This document shows positions 27,544-36,118 of a stretch of DNA of 51,503 nucleotides, piece after piece. Source of the stretch: Candidatus Kutchimonas denitrificans (GTDB taxonomy: Bacteria > Gemmatimonadota > Gemmatimonadetes > Palauibacterales > KS3-K002); contig JAACAK010000047.1 in NCBI GenBank assembly GCA_011774835.1, forward strand, positions 31,250 to 82,752, read 5' to 3'. The position numbers were made by a program, and so were the translations under genes. How positions within the stretch are numbered: the first letter of the stretch is position 1; every line of letters starts with the position of its first letter. The notes below the pieces were generated by a model. It was not told where the DNA came from, did not search any database, and saw only the letters and a list, made by a program, of their open reading frames with translations.

Positions 27544-29751
27544 TCAGTTCTCCCGAACGATGTGGAAGACCCTGGAACTCCTCGCCATCTCTTCCCCCAG
27601 TCGATCCCACAGCCGCAGCCTGATCTCGTATTCGCCGGGCGGCACCTCCTGCGGATCGAGGGAGAGGTACTCCGTCACCCGATCGCGATCGTCGAGTTTC
27701 ACCTCGCGGCTGAATTGCAGCTCGACCCGGTCGTCTCCTACGATCGTGAAGCCCCAAGCATCGGCCAGCGAGCCCAACACGGTCGCCAGACCGCCGCTGC
27801 GGTGAATCTTCTTGACCCGTACCTGCAGCGACACTTCATAGGACGCGTACCCTTCCGGATCCGGCTCGAGCCCGTACACCTCGTAGTAGATGTGCACCGG
27901 ATCGCCGGACTGGAACTCCAGGGCGGCGTTCGGCGCGATGTCGTAGTCGAAGCGCCCCTCGGGGTCCTCGGCCAGCGGCCTGATGAAGTCGGCGACGAGT
28001 ATGTCGCTCACCGCCAGCGAATCGGCCGGGAAGCGGGCCGGTGCGAACGCCTCGCGGGACGCCGCGGCTCGCCAGCTCACCTGATCGCGAGTCTCTACCG
28101 CAGCCACCATCATACCGCTGGGCGGCAGCACGACGCGCCAGCTGCGGTACTCGTTGATATCGCCGGATTCCGCGTACGTTAGCGTCTCCTCCAACACACG
28201 CTCGATGACCTTCTCGCCGTCGCTGTTCAGCACGAACAGGCCAGTCTGGAACTCGCCCGATTCCAGATCGAGGTCTCGAGACATCTCGACCAGTGGCAGC
28301 GCGGCGTGGATCTCCACCGCGATCTCATCCGGCTCAGCCCCACGGAAACGGGCCACCTGGATCGGCAACTCGAGCAGCTCGGGGATCGAGGGAATGTTGT
28401 CGTACTTCGCCGGCTGGATGTAACGGACATCCGCCGCGATGAACTCGTAATCGTCGGCGAAGCGGGCACCGCGGTAGCCCGGCATCTGTCGGAAGACGAA
28501 GACCGGACCGTCGCTCCCGTAGCTCCAGATGATCGAGCGGCGGCCAACCGAGTACGGGTTGCCATAGTTGCTGGTCTGCGCCGCGAATGTCGCGATCTCC
28601 TGCGGCGGTCCGTAGCGCAAGAAGATGATCCCGCGATCGGTCTCCCATCCACGCTTGTCGTGCTCGGGCTCCGCGTAGCGCAGATCCGCGTAGGCGACTC
28701 GAGCCAGATGCTCGATCCGCCGCTCGTTCGCATCGGTCAGGTAGAGTGGGTCCGACAGCTGCCAATACCGCTGTTCGAATACCTCACGCTCCTCCGGCGT
28801 CAGACTCAGGTACTCCTCCGCCTCGCGGCGCCTCATCACCTCGGCGAGGTTCTCCACCGCCAGCCGTTCATCCTCCGGTAGTCTTTTCAACCCCTCCTCG
28901 AACGCCTCCCACGCCTCGTCCTCCCGGCCGACCACGTGCAAACCCAGCCCCAGATAGAGATACGGGACCGGCCGCTCCGGGTTCGCCGTGGTTAAACGTC
29001 GGGCCAGTGCCATGAACTCCCCCATCCGATACTCGTCCAGCAACTGTCCCATCAGCCGCACGGAGGCCGCCACGTGACTCGGATCGTAGCGCAGCGCCGC
29101 CCGGTAATGCTCGATCATCTCCTCTTTCGGCAGTCGCCCCGAGTCGTCCACATCCGCCGACATGTCCAGGTACTGGTTCACGTATCGAGAACGTCTCGGG
29201 TCCACCGACGCACCGACCCGCGTGTCCGGCGGACCCATCAAGATCGGCGGAAGATGTCGGTCACGTAGGACCTCGTACTCCAACTCCTTGATATAGCCGA
29301 GATTGAAATGAACGTCGGCGAGTACCTGGGGGTCACCCTGCTTCCGGGCTTGTGACAGCGCCCGGTTGAACAGCCGCCCCGCATCCACTTTCATGTGCTG
29401 CTTCACCCGCAATTGCGCGAGCTCCAACAGGTAGCGGGGGTCCGAAGGCCGGATCCGCAACGCCTCCAGCAACGCGTTCTCCGCCTTCACCCGGTCGCTG
29501 AAGTCCGTCTCCACCGCCGTCGCGCGCCGCGTATACAGGCGGCCCATATGGTAGTAGGCCTCCGCCAGATCGGGGGCGATCTCCAGCGCTTTCTCGAACT
29601 GTTCGAAAGCGAGCAGCGTGTCGCCAGCGGCTGCCAGCTTCAGGCCCTGTTTCACGTGCCGACGTGCGGCACCCTCATCCTGCGCCACAGCATCGAGTGG
29701 CGACACCACGACCAAGGCCGATAGCAGTACGGGGGCTAAGTACAACTTCAC
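27544..29751 (-). CDS. TPR and GWxTD domain secreted protein
   Basis: 735 residues. A signal peptide (1-23, ending AVA) precedes TPR repeats (about 30-300; ARRHVKQGLKLAAAGDTLLAFEQFEKALEIAP, LAEAYYHMGRLYTRR) and a GWxTD domain with GWETDRGIIFLRYGPP followed by IIWSYG. The C-terminal 300 residues are beta-rich. GWxTD proteins occur mainly in Bacteroidota, Gemmatimonadota and related phyla and have no established biochemical role. It is first in a minus-strand operon with the propeller, TonB-like and PorX-like genes, which suggests an envelope or secretion function. Confidence 0.9.
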   Translation of the reverse strand: MKLYLAPVLLSALVVVSPLDAVAQDEGAARRHVKQGLKLAAAGDTLLAFEQFEKALEIAPDLAEAYYHMGRLYTRRATAVETDFSDRVKAENALLEALRIRPSDPRYLLELAQLRVKQHMKVDAGRLFNRALSQARKQGDPQVLADVHFNLGYIKELEYEVLRDRHLPPILMGPPDTRVGASVDPRRSRYVNQYLDMSADVDDSGRLPKEEMIEHYRAALRYDPSHVAASVRLMGQLLDEYRMGEFMALARRLTTANPERPVPYLYLGLGLHVVGREDEAWEAFEEGLKRLPEDERLAVENLAEVMRRREAEEYLSLTPEEREVFEQRYWQLSDPLYLTDANERRIEHLARVAYADLRYAEPEHDKRGWETDRGIIFLRYGPPQEIATFAAQTSNYGNPYSVGRRSIIWSYGSDGPVFVFRQMPGYRGARFADDYEFIAADVRYIQPAKYDNIPSIPELLELPIQVARFRGAEPDEIAVEIHAALPLVEMSRDLDLESGEFQTGLFVLNSDGEKVIERVLEETLTYAESGDINEYRSWRVVLPPSGMMVAAVETRDQVSWRAAASREAFAPARFPADSLAVSDILVADFIRPLAEDPEGRFDYDIAPNAALEFQSGDPVHIYYEVYGLEPDPEGYASYEVSLQVRVKKIHRSGGLATVLGSLADAWGFTIVGDDRVELQFSREVKLDDRDRVTEYLSLDPQEVPPGEYEIRLRLWDRLGEEMARSSRVFHIVREN

Positions 29752-30036
29752 GGCGCCGTTCCTCTTTTCCTTGCTGTCGAGAATCCTCGCTCAATTAACT
29801 ATAGGGCAGCCCCCCGGAGAGGAAAAGGGGAGACCGTGGCCCGATCCGCTAACTGCCACAATATCAACAGGTTGGGGACGGCCGGGCCCGAGCCGTCCAC
29901 CGGCCGTCGACCCCGACCGTCCGCCTCCCCCCGGCGCCCTTGCCCGACCCCCGCGCGTCCGCCAAGTTAGCCGGCACCGGCCGACATCCGCCGAAACGGC
30001 GGTCCGCAGGCTCACCGACAGGGAGGAAGAGCGACG

Positions 30037-30150
30037 ATGGGCTATGAGGGATTGATGGTCGTCCCGGCGACGATCCTGGCGTGCGCGGTGATTCTCTACT
30101 ACGGATTGATCAGCGTTCGCGAGAGCAAGGTCCAGTCGGGGGACGAATGA
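30037..30150 (+). CDS. 37-residue single-pass membrane protein
   Basis: ATG 30037 follows GGGAGGA by 9 nt and the frame stops at 30148-30150. The peptide begins MGYEGLMVVPATILACAVIL, one membrane helix covering about residues 5-26, then a short charged tail (SVRESKVQSGDE). It precedes kbl by 34 bp on the same strand. The good ribosome site and the textbook membrane profile argue for a real gene despite its size. No family recognised. Confidence 0.6.
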   Translation: MGYEGLMVVPATILACAVILYYGLISVRESKVQSGDE

Positions 30151-30184
30151 GACGGGTCGGGGAATCCGAGCCAGGGAGCGATTC

Positions 30185-31372
30185 ATGAGCGGGCTTTTCG
30201 GGCGTTTACGAGACGAGCTCCGCGAGATGCGGGAACAGGGCGTTTACAAGCAGCTGGTCCATCTGGACTCGCCGCAAGCGGCGGTGGTCCGGCTGAAGGA
30301 GTCCGACGGCGAGGTGATCAACCTGTGCTCGAACAACTATCTGGGTCTGTGCGACAACCCCGAGGTAGTTGAGGCGGGCCGCGCTGCGTACGAGGAGTAT
30401 GGGGCGGGGACATCGTCGGTACGCTTCATCTGCGGGACGTTCACGGTCCATCGTCGGCTGGAAGAGAAGATCGCCTCGTTCCTTGGTCTCGGGTCGGCCC
30501 TCACCTACGTGTCGTGTTGGAACGCGAACACCGGCCTCATGCCGACGTTCCTCGACGATGAGGACGCTCTGATCTCCGACGAGCTGAACCACGCTTCGAT
30601 CATCGACAGCGTCCGGATGACGAAGTCGAACCGGAAGATCTACAAGCATTCCGATATGTCGGATCTGGAGCGCGCCCTGAAAGAGACGCAGGACGCCCGC
30701 CACCGCTTCGTCATCACCGACGGCGTCTTCTCGATGGAGGGCGACATCTGCCGGCTCCCCGACATGATGGAGCTGGCGGAGAAGTATGACGCCGTCGTGG
30801 CGATCGACGATTCGCACGCCACGGGCGTGCTGGGTGAGACGGGGCGCGGCACGCCCGAGCACTACGGCATGCACGGCGCGGTCCCGGTGATCACCAGCAC
30901 GCTGGGCAAGGCGCTGGGAGGCGCCGCCGGCGGCTTCACCGCCGGTCCGCCCGAGCTCACAGACTACCTGACCCAGCGTTCGCGCCCCATGCTGTTCTCC
31001 AACGCCCTGCCGCCGGCCACGGCGGCCCATTCGCTGGCGGCGATCGAGTACCTGGAGGAGCACCCGGGGCTGGTCAAGAAGCTGAGGGACAACACATCGT
31101 ATTTTCGAGAGAAGCTGCTGGAAGCGGGCTTCAAGCCGATCGAGGGCGACACGCCGATCGTTCCGATCATCATCGGCGAGACCGCGGAGGCGATCCGGAT
31201 GAGCAAGCTGCTGATGGACGAAGGCGTGTTCGTGATCGGATTCGGCTATCCGGTGGTGCCGCACGGGACCGCCCGCATTCGCTGCCAGATCTCCGCCGCC
31301 CACGAGACCGAGCACCTGGACGCCGTGCTCGACGCGATGAAGAAGGCCGGCAGCAAGTTGGGAGTCATATAA
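30185..31372 (+). CDS. kbl: Glycine C-acetyltransferase (2-amino-3-ketobutyrate CoA ligase)
   Basis: 395 residues. It is an alpha-oxoamine synthase (fold type I, PLP) with [21 protein letters not shown], the PLP-contacting [14 protein letters not shown] and [10 protein letters not shown], and the PLP Lys in STLGKALGG. Kbl converts 2-amino-3-oxobutyrate and CoA to glycine and acetyl-CoA in threonine breakdown. The related BioF and SPT enzymes are less likely given the very Kbl-like [14 protein letters not shown] segment. No threonine dehydrogenase gene is adjacent. GGGAG precedes the ATG. It is followed after 7 bp by rpe. Confidence 0.92.
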   Translation: MSGLFGRLRDELREMREQGVYKQLVHLDSPQAAVVRLKESDGEVINLCSNNYLGLCDNPEVVEAGRAAYEEYGAGTSSVRFICGTFTVHRRLEEKIASFLGLGSALTYVSCWNANTGLMPTFLDDEDALISDELNHASIIDSVRMTKSNRKIYKHSDMSDLERALKETQDARHRFVITDGVFSMEGDICRLPDMMELAEKYDAVVAIDDSHATGVLGETGRGTPEHYGMHGAVPVITSTLGKALGGAAGGFTAGPPELTDYLTQRSRPMLFSNALPPATAAHSLAAIEYLEEHPGLVKKLRDNTSYFREKLLEAGFKPIEGDTPIVPIIIGETAEAIRMSKLLMDEGVFVIGFGYPVVPHGTARIRCQISAAHETEHLDAVLDAMKKAGSKLGVI

Positions 31373-31379
31373 GAGCGAC

Positions 31380-32045
31380 ATGCCGCTAATCGCACCGAGC
31401 ATACTGAGCGCCGACTTCACCCGGCTGGGAGAGCAGATCGAAGAGGCCGAGCAGGGCGGCGCCGATTGGATCCACGTCGACGTGATGGACGGCCACTTCG
31501 TGCCGAACATCACGATCGGGCCCCTGGTCGTCGAGGCCGCTCGACGCGCGACCGAACTCCCCCTCGACGTACACCTGATGATCGAGGAGCCGGAGCGTTA
31601 TCTGGCCGATTTCGTCCAGGCCGGCGCGAACCGCCTGACCGTGCATCAGGAGACGTGCCCTCACCTGCATCGGACGGTGCAGCAGATACGGGAACTGGGA
31701 GCCCTGCCGGGCGTGGCGGTGAACCCGGCCACTCCGGTGGAGACGCTCGCCGACATTCTTCCGTTCGTCGATCTCGTGTTGGTGATGTCGGTCAACCCGG
31801 GATTCGGGGGCCAGAGCTACATCGAGGGGAGCTCGGCGAAGGTTCGCCGTCTGATCGGGATGCTGAGCGCGCAGGGGCGACGCGGGGTGGAGATCGAGGT
31901 CGACGGGGGGATCGATCCAAAGACCGCGCCATCGATCGCCGCCGCCGGCGCCACCGTGCTGGTGGCGGGATCCGCGATCTTCGGTTCCGGGTCCATCTCC
32001 GCAAACATCCAGGCAATCCGGAAGAGCCTGGCGGTCGAGGTGTAG
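31380..32045 (+). CDS. rpe: Ribulose-phosphate 3-epimerase
   Basis: 221 residues, a complete TIM barrel. [11 protein letters not shown] and [19 protein letters not shown] carry the metal and catalytic residues (His and Asp of HVDVMDGHF). [17 protein letters not shown] and EVDGGI complete the family pattern, with the second catalytic Asp in the last motif. The enzyme interconverts ribulose 5-phosphate and xylulose 5-phosphate in the pentose phosphate pathway. It is in the same direction as kbl with a 7-bp gap, probably one transcript. Confidence 0.96.
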   Translation: MPLIAPSILSADFTRLGEQIEEAEQGGADWIHVDVMDGHFVPNITIGPLVVEAARRATELPLDVHLMIEEPERYLADFVQAGANRLTVHQETCPHLHRTVQQIRELGALPGVAVNPATPVETLADILPFVDLVLVMSVNPGFGGQSYIEGSSAKVRRLIGMLSAQGRRGVEIEVDGGIDPKTAPSIAAAGATVLVAGSAIFGSGSISANIQAIRKSLAVEV

Positions 32046-32296
32046 GGCCGGAACACCAACCGCGCTGCGGCGTTTAATAACCAGAGCGATTCACTTACGC
32101 ACTCGAGACCGCGATGTCTTTTTTCTGTCGATGCTGTAGATGCTGTACCGTCGCCGGCTCCGCGGCCGGGAGGAGGAGCGCATGCCTGTAGGGTAGCGAG
32201 ACGTCGAGATCGGGTTCGCAACGAGGCAAGCCGTTCCTGGCCGTGACCGATGGTTTTCGACGTCGCGGCCTTTGTCGTTCTGGGAGTTTGTCTGAC

Positions 32297-33250
32297 ATGG
32301 TCATCACGATCGGCTCGAAGGTTCAGGGCAAAGCACGCCGTACCGACCGGCGAGATGCCGTGGCGCTGGGCGACATCGCCCAGCTCATCGGCGCTACCCC
32401 CATGCTCGAGCTACCGCTGGCCGGCCTCCCCCGGAGGGTGGGTCTCCGGGCCAAGGCCGAATGGCTGAACCCCGGCGGCTCGGTCAAGGACCGCGCCGCG
32501 CTGGAGATCGTCCGCGAGGCCGAAGCGGCCGGCCACTTGCCGGGCCGGCGGCTGCTGGATGCCAGCTCCGGCAACACGGCGATCGCCTACGCCATGCTGG
32601 GCGCCGCCCGCGGCTTCGGCGTGACGATCTGCCTGCCCGGCAACGCCAGCGCCGAGCGGAAGGCGCTTCTCCGGGCCTACGGCGCGGAGGTCGTGGAGAC
32701 GGACCCGCTGGAGGGGTCGGACGGGGCGATCCGACAGGCCCGGCAACTGGCCGAGGACGAACCGGGCCGGTACTTCTATGCGGACCAGTACGGCAACCCA
32801 GCGAACGCGCGGGCCCACTACGCCACCACCGGGCCGGAGATCTGGCGTCAGACCGGCGGCCGTGTCACCCATCTCGTCGTGGGGCTGGGAACGACCGGCA
32901 CCCTGATGGGCTGCGGCCGCTTCTTGAGAGAACGCCGCCCGGAGATCGAGCTGGTCGCCGTCGAGCCGGACGAGGCGTTTCATGGTATCGAGGGGCTCAA
33001 GCATCTCCCCACGTCCATCGTGCCGCGGATCTTTGACCCCTCCACCGTCAACCGGACACTCAGGGTGGGCACCGAAGAGGCGTACGACATGACCCGGCGG
33101 CTGGGCCGGGAGCACGGCCTGCTGGTCGGCCCGTCGTCGGGGGCCGCGGCCGCCGCCGCCCTGCGACTGGGACGCGAGTTGGACCAGGGGTGCATCGTCA
33201 CGATCTTTCCAGACGACGCCGAGCGCTATCTGAGCCTGGACCTGTGGTGA
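32297..33250 (+). CDS. cysM: Cysteine synthase B-type, likely CysO-dependent (CysM)
   Basis: 317 residues from ATG 32297, with GGGAG 11-15 nt upstream; a longer frame to 32243 exists but lacks a site. It is a PLP fold-type II enzyme with the Schiff-base Lys64 in NPGGSVKDRAA, phosphate/carboxylate loop SSGNTAIAY, GTTGTLMGCGRFLRE and GPSSGAA. The closest resemblance is the mycobacterial CysM group, which uses O-phosphoserine and a protein thiocarboxylate rather than O-acetylserine and sulfide. The next two genes encode the Mec protease and a CysO-containing fusion, which strongly supports that pathway. Substrate assignment is by context. Confidence 0.9.
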   Translation: MVITIGSKVQGKARRTDRRDAVALGDIAQLIGATPMLELPLAGLPRRVGLRAKAEWLNPGGSVKDRAALEIVREAEAAGHLPGRRLLDASSGNTAIAYAMLGAARGFGVTICLPGNASAERKALLRAYGAEVVETDPLEGSDGAIRQARQLAEDEPGRYFYADQYGNPANARAHYATTGPEIWRQTGGRVTHLVVGLGTTGTLMGCGRFLRERRPEIELVAVEPDEAFHGIEGLKHLPTSIVPRIFDPSTVNRTLRVGTEEAYDMTRRLGREHGLLVGPSSGAAAAAALRLGRELDQGCIVTIFPDDAERYLSLDLW

Positions 33251-33267
33251 GCGGAGGACGCCGTTCG

Positions 33268-33732
33268 ATGAGCCACCAACGAGTCGTCATCGGGTACGAA
33301 ACGCTCGACGACATCCGAAGTCACGGCGTGGCGGAATACCCGGACGAAGCCTGCGGCGGCCTGCTGGGTGGGTCGGGCGACGCCGCCGTGATTCGGGTGG
33401 CCGAGGCGGTGCCACTGGCCAACGCGCGGGAGGACGAACGGGAACGACGCTACCTCATCGGCCCCGACGATGTCCTGTCGCTGGAGAAGCGCGCCGAGGC
33501 TTCGGGCTTGCGGGTCATCGGATTCTACCATTCGCACCCCGACGACGACGCCGCCCCCTCGGAGTTCGACCGGGAACACGCGTGGCCCGGCTATGCTTAT
33601 CTGATCGTCAGCGTCGAGGACGCCCAGGCGAGCGATGTGCAGGCCTGGCAGCTGGCCGATGACCGGAGCCGTTTCATCTCGCTGGCACTGGTTCCAAAAG
33701 AGGGTGTTGCCAGGCGTGACACCGAGACGTGA
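33268..33732 (+). CDS. mec: JAMM/MPN+ metalloprotease, Mec-like
   Basis: 154 residues from ATG 33268 behind GGAGG. The JAMM motif is intact: Glu27 (PDEACGG), HxH at His88/His90 (FYHSHPDDD), Ser98 and Asp101 (SEFD). In mycobacteria Mec cleaves the bond between CysO and newly formed cysteine, releasing cysteine and regenerating CysO. Here it sits between cysM and the CysO fusion. It may also cleave after the internal Gly-Gly of the fusion to release the carrier; that second role is inference. Confidence 0.9.
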   Translation: MSHQRVVIGYETLDDIRSHGVAEYPDEACGGLLGGSGDAAVIRVAEAVPLANAREDERERRYLIGPDDVLSLEKRAEASGLRVIGFYHSHPDDDAAPSEFDREHAWPGYAYLIVSVEDAQASDVQAWQLADDRSRFISLALVPKEGVARRDTET

Positions 33733-33760
33733 ATCATACTATTGATATATGATACGATAT
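33731..33760 (+). promoter_or_regulatory. AT-rich island upstream of the CysO-MoeZ gene
   Basis: About 30 bp that are nearly all A/T within a GC-rich operon, holding ATCATA (33733-33738) and TATGAT (33748-33753) as a 6-bp inverted repeat with a 9-nt spacer. The second half resembles a -10 hexamer but lacks a good -35 at standard spacing. It could be an operator, an internal promoter or an unstructured translation enhancer. Confidence 0.3.
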
Positions 33761-33770
33761 GAATGGAAGC

Positions 33771-33780
33771 AGGAGGTGGA
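33771..33780 (+). promoter_or_regulatory. Strong ribosome binding site of the CysO-MoeZ gene
   Basis: AGGAGG within AGGAGGTGGA lies 8 nt upstream of ATG 33785. It decides the start: an in-frame ATG at 33749 has no site, and starting at 33785 gives exactly the N-terminus of CysO-like proteins. Confidence 0.75.
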
Positions 33781-33784
33781 AGCG

Positions 33785-35239
33785 ATGAGCGGGATCAAGA
33801 TCATCGTACCGACTCCGCTACGGCAGTACACGGCGGGCGCGGACAGCGTGGAAGTCGAGGCCGGGACCGTGGGAGAGGCGCTGGACCGGCTGACGTCGCG
33901 CTATGGCGAGCTGCGGCGCCATCTTTACGGCGATGACGGACGTCTGCGCAGCTTCGTAAACATATATTTGAACGAGGAAGACATCCGCTATCTTGACAGC
34001 GGAGACCGGACCGACGTCCGTGAAGGGGACGAGATCCGGATCATCCCTTCGATCGCCGGAGGCGCCACCTCGCTGGGGGAGGCTACGGTGGAACTGACTC
34101 AGGACGAACTCCGACGCTACGCCCGGCATCTGATAATGCCGGAGGTCGGGGCCGAGGGCCAAAAGGAGCTCAAGGCGGCCCGAGTGCTCCTCGTGGGCGC
34201 CGGCGGCCTCGGCTCGCCGGCTGCCCTCTACCTGGCGGCCGCCGGCGTCGGCACCCTCGGGCTGGTCGACTTCGACGTGGTCGAGTTCAGCAACCTGCAC
34301 CGGCAGATCATCCACGGCACTTCCGACGTCGGAAGGTCGAAGCTCGAATCTGCGCGCGAGCGGCTGCTCGAAGTGAACCCGGAGGTCGGGATCGAGAGTC
34401 ACGAGGCCCGTCTCACCTCCGAGAACGCGATGGACATATTGGCCCCGTACGACGTGGTCGTGGATGGTTCGGACAATTTCCCCACCCGCTACCTGGTCAA
34501 CGACGCCTGCGCGCTGCTCGGTAAGCCCAACGTGTACGGGTCGATCTTTCGCTTCGAAGGCCAGGCGTCGGTCTTCGACGCCGAACGTGGGCCCTGCTAC
34601 CGCTGCCTGTTCCGCGAGCCGCCGCCGCCCGGCCTCGTTCCGTCGTGCGCCGAGGGGGGCGTGCTGGGCGTGCTACCCGGCATCATCGGCGCCCTGCAGG
34701 CGAACGAAACGATCAAGTTGATCATCGGGGTCGGAGAGCCGCTCATCGGCCGCCTGCTGCTCTTCGACGCCCTGAAGATGCGCTTTCGGGAGCTGAAGCT
34801 CCGCAAAGACCCCGATTGCCCGGTCTGCGGCGACCACCCCAGCGTACGCGAGCTCATCGATTACGAAGCGTTCTGCGGCGTGGGCGCGGCGGAGTCCGAG
34901 GGTGAGCACAGCGAAGCCGGGGTCCCCGTGGTGAGTGCCACCGAACTGAAGAGGCGGCTCGACGCCAACGAGCCGGTCCAGATCGTCGATGTGCGGGAGC
35001 CGCACGAATGGGACATCGCCAAACTCGACGAGGCGCTGCCGATCCCGCTGCGCACCCTGCCGGAGCAGCTCGACCGGCTGAAGCGCGACGTGGAGACCGT
35101 GGTGCTGTGCCGCAGTGGTAACCGGAGCGCGTTCGCGACCCGGTTCCTGCTGGACGCGGGCTTTTCCAACGTGTACAACTTGAAGGGTGGACTGCTCGCC
35201 TGGGCGGACGAGGTCGATCCGACCATGGCGAAATACTGA
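33785..35239 (+). CDS. moeZ: Fused CysO-like sulfur carrier / MoeB-type E1 / rhodanese (CysO-MoeZ)
   Basis: 484 residues in three parts. Residues 1-93 are a ubiquitin-like carrier closely resembling mycobacterial CysO (FVNIYLNEEDIRYL, then IIPSIAGG) ending in Gly92-Gly93. Residues about 104-355 are a ThiF/MoeB adenylation domain with GAGGLG (138-143), zinc cysteines 271, 274, 345 and 348, and the conserved Cys288 in PSCAEGG. Residues about 380-480 are a rhodanese with Cys442 in CRSGNRS. MoeZ-type proteins adenylate the carrier C-terminus and load sulfur from the rhodanese. Here the Gly-Gly is internal, followed by ATSLGE, so it needs cleavage or works in cis. It follows cysM and mec. Confidence 0.92.
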   Translation: MSGIKIIVPTPLRQYTAGADSVEVEAGTVGEALDRLTSRYGELRRHLYGDDGRLRSFVNIYLNEEDIRYLDSGDRTDVREGDEIRIIPSIAGGATSLGEATVELTQDELRRYARHLIMPEVGAEGQKELKAARVLLVGAGGLGSPAALYLAAAGVGTLGLVDFDVVEFSNLHRQIIHGTSDVGRSKLESARERLLEVNPEVGIESHEARLTSENAMDILAPYDVVVDGSDNFPTRYLVNDACALLGKPNVYGSIFRFEGQASVFDAERGPCYRCLFREPPPPGLVPSCAEGGVLGVLPGIIGALQANETIKLIIGVGEPLIGRLLLFDALKMRFRELKLRKDPDCPVCGDHPSVRELIDYEAFCGVGAAESEGEHSEAGVPVVSATELKRRLDANEPVQIVDVREPHEWDIAKLDEALPIPLRTLPEQLDRLKRDVETVVLCRSGNRSAFATRFLLDAGFSNVYNLKGGLLAWADEVDPTMAKY

Positions 35240-35307
35240 GTCGAGGGAGGCGCGCGGCGGAGGCCGGACGCTGGCTCGATGCGCCCTTCCCAACTCCGCG
35301 GCCGGCC

Positions 35308-36099
35308 ATGTCTCACCCGTACTTCCACAACGAGCCGATGGTGCTGGCGCACCGCGGCGCCTCGGCTTACGCGCCCGACCATACGCTCGAGGCGCTGCAG
35401 CTCGCCGTCGACCAGGGCGCCGACGCCATCGAGATCGATGTGCACGCGTCGCGCGACGGCGTTCCGGTCCTTCACCATGGCGGGGACCTGTCGGAGAGCA
35501 CCGAGGCGGAGGGGCCGGTGGGCGCGTACACTCTGGACCAGCTGCGCCAGCTCGACGCCGGCTACCGATACACACCCGACGGCGGCGCGACATTCCCCCA
35601 TCGCGGGAAGGGCCACACCGTGGTCACGTTGGCCGAGGCGCTCGACTCGTTCCCCCACACGCGATTCAACCTCGACATCAAAGAGAGGCGCGCCGCGCGA
35701 GCCACGCGCCGCGTGATCGACGAGTTCGATGCCGCGCGCCGCGTGCTGCTGGCTGCGTTCTACTCCTGGCAGCGCAGCCCGGCGCTGCGTGACTACCCGG
35801 GTCCCCGCAGCATCACCCAGGATCAGATGATCGTCTTCATGCTCCTCCACTGGACCCGGCTCGACGCGCTCTGGCCGCTTCGCGTCGATGCGTTCCAGCT
35901 CCCCGAGTTCCACCGCGGGATGCGAGTGGTCACACCCCGGCTGATCGAGCGGGCCCACGATCTCGGCGTTCGCGTCCATATCTGGACGGTGGACGACCGG
36001 GTCGACATGAGACGCTTGCTCGACTGGGGCGCCGACGGCATCATCACCAAGAAGCCGGACGTGGCCGTCGCGACGCGTGCGCGACATCAGGAGCCTTGA
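35308..36099 (+). CDS. Glycerophosphodiester phosphodiesterase family protein
   Basis: 263 residues, no signal peptide. The GDPD TIM barrel shows HRGASAYAPDHTLEALQLAV, GADAIEIDVHASRDGVPVLHH and LDIKER, then VHIWTVDD and GADGIITKKPD near the end. Two catalytic motifs deviate: the usual PENT is PDHT and the usual HD is HHGGD. The predicted reaction is hydrolysis of glycerophosphodiesters to glycerol 3-phosphate and an alcohol; the changes may alter substrate. It is 68 bp after the CysO-MoeZ gene and overlaps or abuts the peptidase gene downstream. Confidence 0.85.
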   Translation: MSHPYFHNEPMVLAHRGASAYAPDHTLEALQLAVDQGADAIEIDVHASRDGVPVLHHGGDLSESTEAEGPVGAYTLDQLRQLDAGYRYTPDGGATFPHRGKGHTVVTLAEALDSFPHTRFNLDIKERRAARATRRVIDEFDAARRVLLAAFYSWQRSPALRDYPGPRSITQDQMIVFMLLHWTRLDALWPLRVDAFQLPEFHRGMRVVTPRLIERAHDLGVRVHIWTVDDRVDMRRLLDWGADGIITKKPDVAVATRARHQEP

Positions 36100-36118
36100 G
36101 CCAGCCGCAGGGACCGGA

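Noticed and set aside
29752-30036. Promoter for the GWxTD operon (TATAGT near 29800 on the minus strand)
   Set aside because: The -10-like hexamer is acceptable, but no -35 match is found at normal spacing, so it is not listed as a feature.
32046-32296. Possible tRNA or riboswitch upstream of cysM
   Set aside because: A GGTTCGCAA-like stretch exists, but there is no cloverleaf, and no SAM or other riboswitch core could be recognised. I see nothing supportable in this gap beyond the cysM ribosome site.
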